The notes under the pieces: generated by a model
What the model saw: only the letters and a program-made list of their open reading frames with translations
Database searches by the model: none
What the model was told of the DNA's origin: nothing
Program-made: the position numbers and the translations under genes
Part shown: piece after piece, positions 1 to 5,556 of the stretch
How the letters are laid out: every line of letters begins with the position of its first letter
Numbering within the stretch: position 1 is the stretch's first letter
Assembly (NCBI GenBank): GCA_030148365.1
Contig: JASBTO010000217.1
Location: forward strand, 1 to 5,556
DNA length: 5,556 bases
Reading direction: 5' to 3'
Source: Kangiellaceae bacterium
Lineage (GTDB): Bacteria > Pseudomonadota > Gammaproteobacteria > Enterobacterales > Kangiellaceae

Positions 1-1069
1 GATCTACTCATCCGTCGGCCAGCTGTATGAGCCCGTCGACTCCGATCAGATCATGTATTACCACGAGGACAAATCCGGCCAGATCCTGGAAGAGGGGATC
101 AACGAAGCGGGCGCCATGTCGAGCTGGATGGCGGCGGCGACCAGTTATTCCAGCAATAACCTGCCGATGATCCCGTTCTATGTGTTCTATTCCATGTTCG
201 GCTTCCAGCGTATTGGTGATCTGGCCTGGGCCGCTGGTGACATGCAGGCCCGCGGTTTCCTGATCGGCGCAACGTCCGGGCGGACCACGCTCAACGGTGA
301 AGGTCTGCAGCATCAGGACGGCCATAGCCACATGATCGCCTCGACCATTCCCAACTGTATTTCCTATGATCCGACCTACGCCTATGAGCTGGCGGTGATC
401 ATCCAGGATGGTGCCCGGCGCATGATGGAAGAACAGGAAAATGTTTTCTATTACGTCACCACCCTGAACGAAAACTACGTGCATCCGGACATGCCCAAGG
501 GCGCCGAGGAAGGCATCATCAAGGGCATGTACCTGCTGCGCGAAAGCAAGGCCGGCAAGGGCAAGAAGAAGGCGCCGAAAGTCCAGCTGATGGGCTGCGG
601 CAGCATTCTTCGGGAAGTCGAGGCGGCCGCGGAACTGCTGGACAAGGATTTTGGCGTCAAGTCAGACATCTGGTCAGTCACCAGTTTTACCGAACTGCGC
701 CGCGACGGTCTTGATGCCGAGCGCTGGAACATGCTCAACCCGGGCAAGAAAGCCCGTCTGGGTTATGTCGAGCAATGCATGAAGGATCGCGAGGGTCCGG
801 TCATCGCCGCCACTGATTACATGAAAGTCTTTGCTGATCAAATCCGCGCCTTTATGCCCACCAGTTTCCGGGTCCTGGGTACGGACGGATTCGGCCGCTC
901 CGACAGCCGTGAAAATCTGCGCAGCTTCTTCGAGGTCAACCGCCACTATGTGGTTCTGGCCACCTTGACGTCTCTGGCTGAAGCCGGCGACATCGACAAG
1001 AAGAAAGTGACAGAGGCTATCAAGAAATACGGGCTGGATTCTGACAAGCCCAATCCCACCACGGTTTAA
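1..1069 (+). CDS. aceE: Pyruvate dehydrogenase E1 component, homodimeric type (3' part; 5' end outside window)
   Basis: Thiamine-diphosphate-dependent E1 of the cytoplasmic pyruvate dehydrogenase complex; it decarboxylates pyruvate and reductively acetylates the lipoyl groups of E2. The first full codon is at 2 and the stop is TAA at 1067-1069, giving 355 visible residues, roughly the last 40% of an approximately 887-residue E. coli-type AceE. Conserved blocks seen in order are GQLYEPVD, the NEAGAMSSWMAAATSYS stretch, NLPMIPFYVFYSMFGFQRIGD, the SGRTTLNGEGLQHQDGHSH active-site loop (near 275-331; this region carries a catalytic His in E. coli E1), SYDPTYAYELAVI, NVFYYVTTLNENY, SVTSFTELRRDG, and VLGTDGFGRSDSRENLR near the C-terminus. 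They cover part of the pyrimidine-binding domain and the whole C-terminal transketolase-like domain. A Lys-rich loop (GKGKKKAPK, about 558-580) is longer than in E. coli. No frameshift or internal stop is present. aceF follows after 26 bases, so the two are very probably co-transcribed. The promoter and any PdhR-type operator would lie outside the window. Confidence 0.98.
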   Translation, partial: IYSSVGQLYEPVDSDQIMYYHEDKSGQILEEGINEAGAMSSWMAAATSYSSNNLPMIPFYVFYSMFGFQRIGDLAWAAGDMQARGFLIGATSGRTTLNGEGLQHQDGHSHMIASTIPNCISYDPTYAYELAVIIQDGARRMMEEQENVFYYVTTLNENYVHPDMPKGAEEGIIKGMYLLRESKAGKGKKKAPKVQLMGCGSILREVEAAAELLDKDFGVKSDIWSVTSFTELRRDGLDAERWNMLNPGKKARLGYVEQCMKDREGPVIAATDYMKVFADQIRAFMPTSFRVLGTDGFGRSDSRENLRSFFEVNRHYVVLATLTSLAEAGDIDKKKVTEAIKKYGLDSDKPNPTTV

Positions 1070-1083
1070 GGCGAGCGAGTAAC

Positions 1084-1098
1084 AGGAGAATTCCCTTG
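1084..1098 (+). promoter_or_regulatory. Ribosome binding site and TTG start of aceF
   Basis: AGGAG at 1084-1088 lies 7 bases before TTG at 1096-1098. Translation from this TTG gives an N-terminus (MAELTEVRIPDIG) that matches the start of the first lipoyl domain in known AceF proteins. No ATG or GTG lies in frame between the aceE stop and this point. The first in-frame ATG is codon 47, already beyond the lipoylated lysine, so the TTG start is well supported. Confidence 0.85.
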
Positions 1099-2802
1099 GC
1101 AGAACTTACTGAAGTCAGAATCCCCGACATTGGCGACACCGACAAGGTGGACGTGATCGAGATTCTGGTCAATGTGGGCGACACGGTCGCCAAAGAAGAC
1201 AGCCTGATCGTGCTTGAGTCGGACAAGGCCTCGATGGAAGTGCCTTCCTCAGCCGCGGGCGTCGTCAGGGAGATCACCGTCGCCATTGGTGACAAGGTCT
1301 CGGAAGGCGATCTGATCGTCAAGCTGGACGCAGAGTCCGGAGACGACAGTGCGGCGCCGGCGGAAGACAAGGAAGACAAGGAAGACAAGGAAGCGACGCC
1401 GGAATCTGAAAAGCCGGCGGCAGCGCCCGGGCCAAAGAGCACCGATGATGGAACTGGTGACCAGGCCAAGGCGGAGCAGTCCGATCAGGAAACCGGCGGC
1501 ACCGGCGAGGAAAAAGTCATCACCGTGGAAGTACCGGACATTGGCGACGCCGGTGAAGTGGACGTGATCGAGATCAGCGTCAGTCCCGGCGACGAGCTGG
1601 AAAAAGAAGACAGCATGATCGTGCTCGAGTCCGACAAGGCGACCATGGAAGTGCCGGCCCCGCAGGCAGGTACGGTCGAAGAGATCCTCATCAGTGTCGG
1701 TGACAAGGCCAGTCAGGGCAGCAAGGTCCTGACTTTGCGGGTCACGGACACCGCCGCAGGCCAGAAAGCCGAAGCGACGCCAAAAGCCGAGCCGGCAAAA
1801 CCGGCTCCCGAAAAAGTACAGGAAAAACCGGCGCCGGTCACGGAAGCCCGGCCCGCGCCGGTGCCCGACTATCCCGTGGACAAGAAACCGCCCGGCAGCG
1901 TCATCCACGCCAGTCCGGCGGTGCGCCGCTTTGCCCGGGAACTGGGCGCGGATCTGGCCAATATCAAGGGCAGTGGCCCGAAAAACCGGATCACCCGGGA
2001 GGACGTCCAGAGCCATATCAAGTATGAGTTGTCGAGGCCAAAAGCGACAGCGGCGACCGGCGCCTTCGCGACTCCGGAGATGCCGGAAATCGACCACAGC
2101 AAGTGGGGTGAGGTCGAGACCCGGCCGTTGACCCGGATCCAGAAGATTTCCAGCGTTAACCTGCACCGCAACTGGGTGACTATTCCCCATGTAACCCAGC
2201 ATGAAGATGCCGATGTCACGGATCTGGAAGCCTTCCGGAAGAGTCTCAAGGATGAAGCCGCGAAGAAGGACATCCGCCTCACCCCGCTGGCCTTTATCAT
2301 GAAAGCGCTGGTCGCGAGCCTCAAGGCTTATCCGGCCTTCAATGCTTCGCTGGCCAATGACGGCGAAAATCTGATTCTGAAAAAATACTTCCACATCGGC
2401 GTCGCCGTTGATACCCCCGATGGCCTGGTAGTGCCGGTGATCCGGGATGTCGATCAGAAGAGCATTTACGAAATCGCCGCGGAAATGGGCGAGCTGAGCA
2501 TCAAGGCCCGGGACAAGAAGCTCGGCGTCGATGCCATGCAGGGCTCCGGGTTTACCATTTCATCCCTCGGTGGCATTGGCGGCACCGCCTTCACGCCCAT
2601 CGTCAACTGGCCGAACGTGGCCATACTCGGCCTGTCGCGCAACCAGATGAAACCGGTCTGGAACGGCAAGGAGTTCGAGCCGAGGCTGATGTTGCCCATG
2701 TCCCTGTCCTATGACCACCGGGTCATTGACGGTGCTGTGGCGGCCCGATTCATCGTTGATCTGTCGAAGAACCTGGCGGACATCCGCCGGGTGTTGCTGT
2801 AA
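1096..2802 (+). CDS. aceF: Dihydrolipoyllysine acetyltransferase, E2 of the pyruvate dehydrogenase complex, two lipoyl domains
   Basis: E2 forms the core of the pyruvate dehydrogenase complex and transfers acetyl from its lipoyl arms to CoA. The protein has 568 residues. Domains in order: lipoyl domain 1 (about 5-77) with the lipoylated lysine K44 in ESDKA; an acidic, Ala/Pro-containing linker (78-140) that includes three EDK repeats; lipoyl domain 2 (about 143-214) with K181, again in ESDKA; a Pro/Ala/Lys-rich linker (about 217-266); the peripheral subunit-binding domain (about 270-309, with SPAVRRFARELG and GPKNRITREDV); and the acyltransferase core (about 340-568). The catalytic motif SYDHRVIDG places the active-site His at 541 and Asp at 545. 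The terminal RRVLL resembles the RRLVM end of E. coli AceF. Two lipoyl domains compares with three in E. coli; two is known in other proteobacteria. Start choice: TTG at 1096 (see the RBS entry). Located between aceE and lpdA, which fixes its role as E2 of pyruvate rather than 2-oxoglutarate dehydrogenase. Confidence 0.98.
   Translation: MAELTEVRIPDIGDTDKVDVIEILVNVGDTVAKEDSLIVLESDKASMEVPSSAAGVVREITVAIGDKVSEGDLIVKLDAESGDDSAAPAEDKEDKEDKEATPESEKPAAAPGPKSTDDGTGDQAKAEQSDQETGGTGEEKVITVEVPDIGDAGEVDVIEISVSPGDELEKEDSMIVLESDKATMEVPAPQAGTVEEILISVGDKASQGSKVLTLRVTDTAAGQKAEATPKAEPAKPAPEKVQEKPAPVTEARPAPVPDYPVDKKPPGSVIHASPAVRRFARELGADLANIKGSGPKNRITREDVQSHIKYELSRPKATAATGAFATPEMPEIDHSKWGEVETRPLTRIQKISSVNLHRNWVTIPHVTQHEDADVTDLEAFRKSLKDEAAKKDIRLTPLAFIMKALVASLKAYPAFNASLANDGENLILKKYFHIGVAVDTPDGLVVPVIRDVDQKSIYEIAAEMGELSIKARDKKLGVDAMQGSGFTISSLGGIGGTAFTPIVNWPNVAILGLSRNQMKPVWNGKEFEPRLMLPMSLSYDHRVIDGAVAARFIVDLSKNLADIRRVLL
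1363..1389 (+). repeat. Three perfect tandem copies of GAAGACAAG within aceF
   Basis: The 9-base unit occurs at 1363-1371, 1372-1380 and 1381-1389, in frame, encoding EDK three times (residues 90-98) in the linker after lipoyl domain 1. The copies are identical at DNA level, which suggests slippage-type expansion in a linker that tolerates length change. Confidence 0.9.
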
Positions 2803-2817
2803 GACAGCAAGAGCAGC

Positions 2818-2841
2818 GGCAGGGCCCTTCGGGGCTTTGCC
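2818..2841 (+). promoter_or_regulatory. Strong UUCG-capped hairpin between aceF and lpdA
   Basis: The arm GGCAGGGCCC (2818-2827) pairs with GGGCTTTGCC (2832-2841) across a TTCG loop. This makes a 10-base-pair stem with two G-U pairs and a C(UUCG)G tetraloop, a known exceptionally stable type. It begins 15 bases after the aceF stop. What follows (ATTTCCATTT) is not a clean U tract, so a full intrinsic terminator is doubtful. It may be a partial terminator, or a barrier to 3' exonucleases that protects aceEF mRNA. The structure is seen in the sequence; the role is inferred. Confidence 0.7.
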
Positions 2842-2842
2842 A

Positions 2843-2871
2843 TTTCCATTTACCGGTTGGGCGGGTAAAAT
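2843..2871 (+). promoter_or_regulatory. Candidate sigma-70-type promoter for lpdA
   Basis: TTTCCA at 2843-2848 (4 of 6 matches to TTGACA) and TAAAAT at 2866-2871 (5 of 6 to TATAAT) are separated by 17 bases. Transcription would start near 2878, leaving a leader of about 50 bases before the lpdA ATG. In E. coli lpd has its own promoter in the matching gap, which supports the idea. The -35 match is weak, and the assignment rests on pattern only. Confidence 0.45.
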
Positions 2872-2918
2872 ACGCCGTCTTATTCTGAGCCCCCAGGCCA
2901 GGCCGGCAGTTTTGATAA

Positions 2919-2931
2919 AGAGGATTCCATG
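2919..2931 (+). promoter_or_regulatory. Ribosome binding site and ATG start of lpdA
   Basis: AGAGGA (2919-2924) lies just before ATG at 2929-2931; the core GAGG at 2920-2923 is 5 bases from the ATG. The resulting N-terminus places the FAD-binding GxGxxG at residues 14-19, as expected for the family. Confidence 0.8.
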
Positions 2932-4353
2932 AGTAAAGGTGAACTTCACGCACAAGTCGTCGTGCTGGGCAGTGGCCCCGGCGGCTATACCGCCGCTTTC
3001 CGCGCCGCTGATCTCGGACAAAAGGTCATCCTGATCGAAAAGTACGCCACCCTCGGCGGTGTCTGTCTGAATGTTGGCTGTATTCCCTCCAAGGCTTTGC
3101 TGCACACCGCCAAGGTGATTGATGAAGCCACGGAAATGTCCGCTCATGGCGTCAACTTCGGCAAGCCGAAACTCGATATCGACAAAATCCGCAGCTACAA
3201 GGACAAGGTCGTCGGGCAACTGACCAAAGGTCTCGCCGGCATGGCCAAGATGCGCAAGGTCGAGGTTATCCAGGGCTACGGCAAATTTACCGGCGCCAAC
3301 AGCCTCGAAGTTGAAGGCGAGAAGGGCAAGCAGACCGTGACCTTCGATAATTGCATCATCGCCGCCGGCTCCCGGGTTGTAGACTTGCCCTTTTTGCCGG
3401 ATGACGACCGCATTGTCGATTCCACCGGCGCGCTGGAACTGAAAGAGATCCCCGGCAACATGCTGATTATCGGTGGCGGGATTATCGGTCTGGAAATGGC
3501 GACTGTCTATCGCGCGCTGGGCGCGAAGATCACCGTGGTTGAAATGGCGGATCAGCTGATCCCCGCCGGCGACAAGGATCTGGTCAAGGTCCTGCACAAG
3601 TATATCGACAAGCAGTATGAGTCCATCATGCTGGAAACCAAAGTCACCAAGGTCGAAGCCAAAAAAGATGGCCTTTACGTGACTTTCGAGGGCAAGAACG
3701 CGCCGGACAAGCCGCAGAAATTTGACAAGATCCTGTCCGCCGTCGGTCGCCGCCCCAACGGTGATCTGATCGACGCTGACAAGGCCGGCGTCAAGGTTGA
3801 CGAGCGTGGCTTCATCAATGTCGACAATCAATTGCATACCAACGTGCCCCACATCTACGCGATTGGTGACGTCGTCGGCCAGCCGATGCTGGCCCACAAG
3901 GCAACCCACGAAGCCCATGTGGCGGCGGAAGTGATTGCCGGCAAGAAGCATTTCTTTGAACCCCTGTGCATCCCGTCCGTGGCCTACACGGATCCGGAAC
4001 TGGCCTGGACCGGTCTGACCGAGAAGGAAGCGAAAGACAAGGGTATCGATTACGGCACCGGCGTCTTCCCCTGGGCCGCCAGTGGCCGGGCGATCGGCGT
4101 CGGCCGCACCGAAGGCATGACCAAGACGATTTACGACAAGAAGACCAACCGCATCATCGGTGGCGGAATTGTCGGCGTCAATGCCGGCGAACTGATCGGC
4201 GAAGTGACCCTGGCTATCGAGATGGGTTGTGATGCCGAGGACATTGCCCTGACCATTCACCCCCATCCGACGCTCTCCGAGTCCGTGGGCTTTTCCGCCG
4301 AGGTGTTTGAAGGTACCTGTACCGATCTGCCGCCCCAGCGCAAAAAGAAATAA
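2929..4353 (+). CDS. lpdA: Dihydrolipoyl dehydrogenase, E3 component
   Basis: FAD-containing cytoplasmic enzyme that reoxidises dihydrolipoyl groups on E2 and reduces NAD+. It has 474 residues, the same length as E. coli Lpd, with conserved blocks throughout. Visible motifs: N-terminal FAD-binding GSGPGG (14-19); redox-active disulfide C46/C51 in GGVCLNVGCIPSK; NAD-binding GGGIIGLE (182-189); the second FAD motif AIGD (311-314) followed by GQPMLAHKA; PWAASGRAIG in the central part; and the C-terminal dimer-interface motif HPHPTLSE, with the catalytic His at 446 and Glu at 451. The protein ends in RKKK, comparable to the Lys-rich end of E. coli Lpd. No key residue is missing. It lies 126 bases after aceF, behind a hairpin and a candidate promoter, so it may be read both from aceEF and on its own. 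From its similarity to E. coli Lpd it may also serve 2-oxoglutarate dehydrogenase and glycine cleavage; that sharing is inference. Confidence 0.98.
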   Translation: MSKGELHAQVVVLGSGPGGYTAAFRAADLGQKVILIEKYATLGGVCLNVGCIPSKALLHTAKVIDEATEMSAHGVNFGKPKLDIDKIRSYKDKVVGQLTKGLAGMAKMRKVEVIQGYGKFTGANSLEVEGEKGKQTVTFDNCIIAAGSRVVDLPFLPDDDRIVDSTGALELKEIPGNMLIIGGGIIGLEMATVYRALGAKITVVEMADQLIPAGDKDLVKVLHKYIDKQYESIMLETKVTKVEAKKDGLYVTFEGKNAPDKPQKFDKILSAVGRRPNGDLIDADKAGVKVDERGFINVDNQLHTNVPHIYAIGDVVGQPMLAHKATHEAHVAAEVIAGKKHFFEPLCIPSVAYTDPELAWTGLTEKEAKDKGIDYGTGVFPWAASGRAIGVGRTEGMTKTIYDKKTNRIIGGGIVGVNAGELIGEVTLAIEMGCDAEDIALTIHPHPTLSESVGFSAEVFEGTCTDLPPQRKKK

Positions 4354-4368
4354 GCGGGTTTTACGGAC

Positions 4369-4396
4369 AAAAAAAGCGCCTACGGGCGCTTTTTTT
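4369..4396 (+). terminator. Intrinsic terminator of lpdA, symmetric and possibly bidirectional
   Basis: Seven A (4369-4375), the arm GCGCC (4376-4380), a TACG loop, the arm GGCGC (4385-4389) and seven T (4390-4396). The GC stem is perfect, and the A and T runs extend it to 12 pairs. It lies 15 bases after the lpdA stop. The opposite strand also ends in seven T, so it can terminate transcription arriving from tamB. In the plus direction the loop is a C(UACG)G tetraloop (stable UNCG class); read from the minus strand it is CGTA, which lacks that special stability, so the plus direction may be favoured. Confidence 0.93.
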
Positions 4397-4420
4397 ATGA
4401 TCAACTTATATCTTTGCGGT

Positions 4421-4470
4421 CTTCCCGGCGTGATGTACAGGGATGTACAAATATCGTGAACGCAGGGAAG
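4421..4470. repeat. Nested inverted repeat with central GATGTACA direct repeat
   Basis: The outer arms are CTTCCC (4421-4426) with GGGAAG (4465-4470), continued inward by GCGT (4428-4431) with ACGC (4460-4463) after one G/A mismatch. This is 10 pairs over 11 positions. Inside, TGTACA (4434-4439) and TGTACA (4444-4449) form a second hairpin with a GGGA loop. The same bases also read as two adjacent 10-base direct repeats, GATGTACAGG and GATGTACAAA. The shape fits a small dispersed palindromic element or a structured RNA. No function can be assigned. Confidence 0.6.
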
Positions 4471-4493
4471 CGCGAGAACGATCAGGCCGGATT

Positions 4494-4559
4494 CCAGCGG
4501 CTGACCCCAGGTGCTGGCTTTAACCGCTGGACCCGGGCGTCGCGGGGGATACGGTTAAA
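4494..4559. repeat. Two overlapping, mutually exclusive inverted repeats
   Basis: CCAGCGG (4494-4500) pairs with CCGCTGG (4524-4530), and TTTAACCG (4519-4526) pairs with CGGTTAAA (4552-4559). Both are perfect, 7 and 8 base pairs long, with loops of 23 and 25 bases. They share 4524-4526, so only one can form at a time in RNA. A small CCAG/CTGG hairpin (4507-4517) sits in the first loop. No U tract follows either, so terminator function is unlikely. Confidence 0.5.
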
Positions 4560-4583
4560 AACCATTCTCTTATTCTGTTTTCC

Positions 4584-4625
4584 TCGGGCAAACCGGACCA
4601 TGCCCGATGCGGGTCTGGCACCCGC
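4584..4625 (-). other. Two short hairpins just downstream of the tamB stop
   Basis: GCGGGT (4609-4614) with ACCCGC (4620-4625), loop of 5, starts 2 bases beyond the tamB stop on the minus strand. A second hairpin, TCGGGCA (4584-4590) with TGCCCGA (4601-4607), loop of 10, follows at once. The downstream minus-strand sequence is purine-rich (GGAAAACAG), not a U tract, so they do not look like an intrinsic terminator. They could stabilise the tamB mRNA 3' end. Confidence 0.45.
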
Positions 4626-4627
4626 CG

Positions 4628-5556
4628 TCAGTCCCTGGTCTCCACTTCCTTATCCGGATCTTTCTGCTCTTTATCCTTTTTCTTGCCCTTGCCGAACAGT
4701 TTGTCTGTTTCATAGCGGTAGGAAATATCACCGGAGGAGTTTTCCCCGGAAAAGCCCTCCAGTGACCACTTGCTGTTCAGTTTGTATTCGAGCCGCCAGC
4801 CATTCTGGCTGGTGACCGTGGACAGCAGACTGGCCACATAGCTGACAAGGATATTGGGTGAAACGCGAAACCCGAGCCCGAAGGTCTTGTTGACGCCGCT
4901 GCCGCCGGTGATCAGTTTGACGTTGGTCAGGCCCAGTCGGTCGTTCAACTGGTTCGCCAGCAGGCCGCCGCCCGCCGCGGCGGCGGCTGTGGAGATATCC
5001 GCCTGCTCTTCATCGGACGCCTGGGTAAGAGGCGCGCCTGTAACCAGATAGGCGAGAGCTTCACTCTGGGACAGAGGCGGATCGGAGAACAGGGACAGTC
5101 GGGGGTTATTGACGGTCCCCGTGACGTTTACACCGACGGTAATCTGGTCGACGACACGCACGGCATCGAGATCAATGCCGGGGTTGTCGAGGGAGCGGAC
5201 AAAGGACAATACCCCGCGCCGGATCCGGAGATCCTGGCCATAAGCCTTGAAGGTTCCCCGGCTGACCCGGATTTGACCCGTGCCCCGGGGGACACTGCCG
5301 GGACTCAGGCGAGTGCGCAGGGCGCCCGTCAGATCGGCATCCAGGCCAAAGGCCTTGATATTGACCGCGTCGCCGAGCCGCACGGTGACATCCGCAACCA
5401 ACTCCGGTCCCGGTGACCCGTCTTCCTGTATTTCTTCCCCGACAATCACCAGATCCGGGGACACTTGCACGGCGGATTCCGGCAGGGTCTCGATTTCGAT
5501 ATTGGCGCGCGGAATAACGACTTCGCCGGTCACCTCCATCCGCGTACCGGTCAACT
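4628..5556 (-). CDS. tamB: Translocation and assembly module protein TamB, C-terminal part (5' end outside window)
   Basis: TamB is an AsmA-like protein anchored in the inner membrane that spans the periplasm. It works with the outer-membrane protein TamA and is implicated in outer-membrane protein assembly and in phospholipid transport between membranes. About 309 residues are visible, ending at TGA (4630-4628); the family is usually well over 1,000 residues, so most of the gene lies beyond the right edge. The visible part matches the C-terminal TamB (DUF490) domain: VTVRLGDAVNIKAFGLDADLTGAL, then GQIRVSRGTFKAYGQDLRIRRG, LDNPGIDLDAVR, the family-typical DPPLSQSEALAYLVTG (about 5036-5085), an Ala/Gly-rich stretch before LANQLNDRLGL, and repeating beta-strand sequence (RVSPNILVSYV, WRLEYKLNSKWSLEGF, GDISYRYE). 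It is oriented toward lpdA. Odd feature: a charged Lys/Asp/Glu tail of about 24 residues follows the last beta strand, whereas E. coli TamB ends soon after the equivalent strand. The start, signal anchor and any tamA neighbour cannot be seen. Confidence 0.93.
   Translation of the reverse strand, partial: LTGTRMEVTGEVVIPRANIEIETLPESAVQVSPDLVIVGEEIQEDGSPGPELVADVTVRLGDAVNIKAFGLDADLTGALRTRLSPGSVPRGTGQIRVSRGTFKAYGQDLRIRRGVLSFVRSLDNPGIDLDAVRVVDQITVGVNVTGTVNNPRLSLFSDPPLSQSEALAYLVTGAPLTQASDEEQADISTAAAAAGGGLLANQLNDRLGLTNVKLITGGSGVNKTFGLGFRVSPNILVSYVASLLSTVTSQNGWRLEYKLNSKWSLEGFSGENSSGDISYRYETDKLFGKGKKKDKEQKDPDKEVETRD

Larger units (their letters stand above)
4397..4627. other. Convergent intergenic region without a recognisable gene
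   Basis: These 231 bases lie between the lpdA terminator and the tamB stop. One reading frame crosses the gap on the plus strand from a TTG at 4414, but it continues into the tamB antisense, has no convincing ribosome site and resembles no protein I know, so I treat it as non-coding. The stretch is rich in inverted repeats, listed separately. I see no tRNA or transposase remnant. Confidence 0.7.

Noticed and set aside
1249..2394. Minus-strand open frame of 381 codons opposite aceF
   Set aside because: Antisense to a conserved gene; the Phe/Arg-rich runs mirror the acidic Lys/Glu linkers of AceF.
2560..4404. Long minus-strand open frame of 614 codons opposite aceF and lpdA
   Set aside because: It lies antisense to clear, fully conserved lpdA and the aceF end. 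Long antisense frames are expected in GC-rich genes with this codon bias, and the protein resembles no family I know.
4434..4449. TGTACA pair as a transcription factor operator
   Set aside because: It lies between convergent gene ends, beyond the lpdA terminator and with no promoter to regulate, so an operator role is not supported.
2878..4577. CTTATTCTG occurring at 2879-2887 and 4569-4577
   Set aside because: A 9-base match with no shared flanks is close to chance level at this window size, so no common regulator site is claimed.
4414..4815. 133-codon plus-strand reading frame across the gap
   Set aside because: It starts at a TTG without a convincing ribosome site, its second half is antisense to tamB, and its composition (Arg/Pro/Ser-rich, low complexity) is typical of a shadow frame.
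1..5556. Defence system, CRISPR array, prophage or insertion sequence
   Set aside because: All coding sequence is accounted for by aceE, aceF, lpdA and tamB. There are no spaced repeats, transposase fragments, tRNA-linked attachment sites or composition shifts.

Overview
The window is a housekeeping chromosomal segment, most likely from a gammaproteobacterium. The evidence is the homodimeric-type pyruvate dehydrogenase E1 (AceE), the gene order aceE-aceF-lpdA on one strand, an E3 of the same 474-residue length as the Escherichia coli enzyme and very similar to it throughout, and a tamB-type gene, which implies an outer membrane. The DNA is fairly GC-rich with a matching codon bias. I cannot name the genus from sequence alone; a marine or environmental lineage is only a guess.

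Layout: (1) 1-1069, the last 355 codons of aceE (E1), running in from the left edge. (2) 1096-2802, aceF (E2), complete, starting at TTG, with two lipoyl domains, a peripheral subunit-binding domain and the acetyltransferase core. (3) 2803-2928, a gap holding a strong UUCG-capped hairpin and a plausible separate promoter for lpdA. (4) 2929-4353, lpdA (E3), complete. (5) 4354-4627, a non-coding convergent gap with a near-perfect bidirectional intrinsic terminator followed by a cluster of inverted repeats of unknown role. (6) 4628-5556, minus strand, the 3' end of tamB, running off the right edge.

Functionally, the three plus-strand genes encode all three enzymes of the pyruvate dehydrogenase complex. 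E1 decarboxylates pyruvate and acetylates the lipoyl groups of E2, E2 transfers acetyl to CoA, and E3 reoxidises the dihydrolipoyl groups with NAD+. The hairpin and candidate promoter before lpdA suggest that E3 can be made separately, as is known in E. coli, where the same E3 also serves 2-oxoglutarate dehydrogenase and glycine cleavage. TamB is unrelated to this pathway; it is a periplasm-spanning AsmA-like protein of the cell envelope.

I found no convincing undescribed system. The least explained part is the structured gap at 4397-4627. The other points are a recently diverged lipoyl-domain pair, a TTG start, and a charged tail on TamB.
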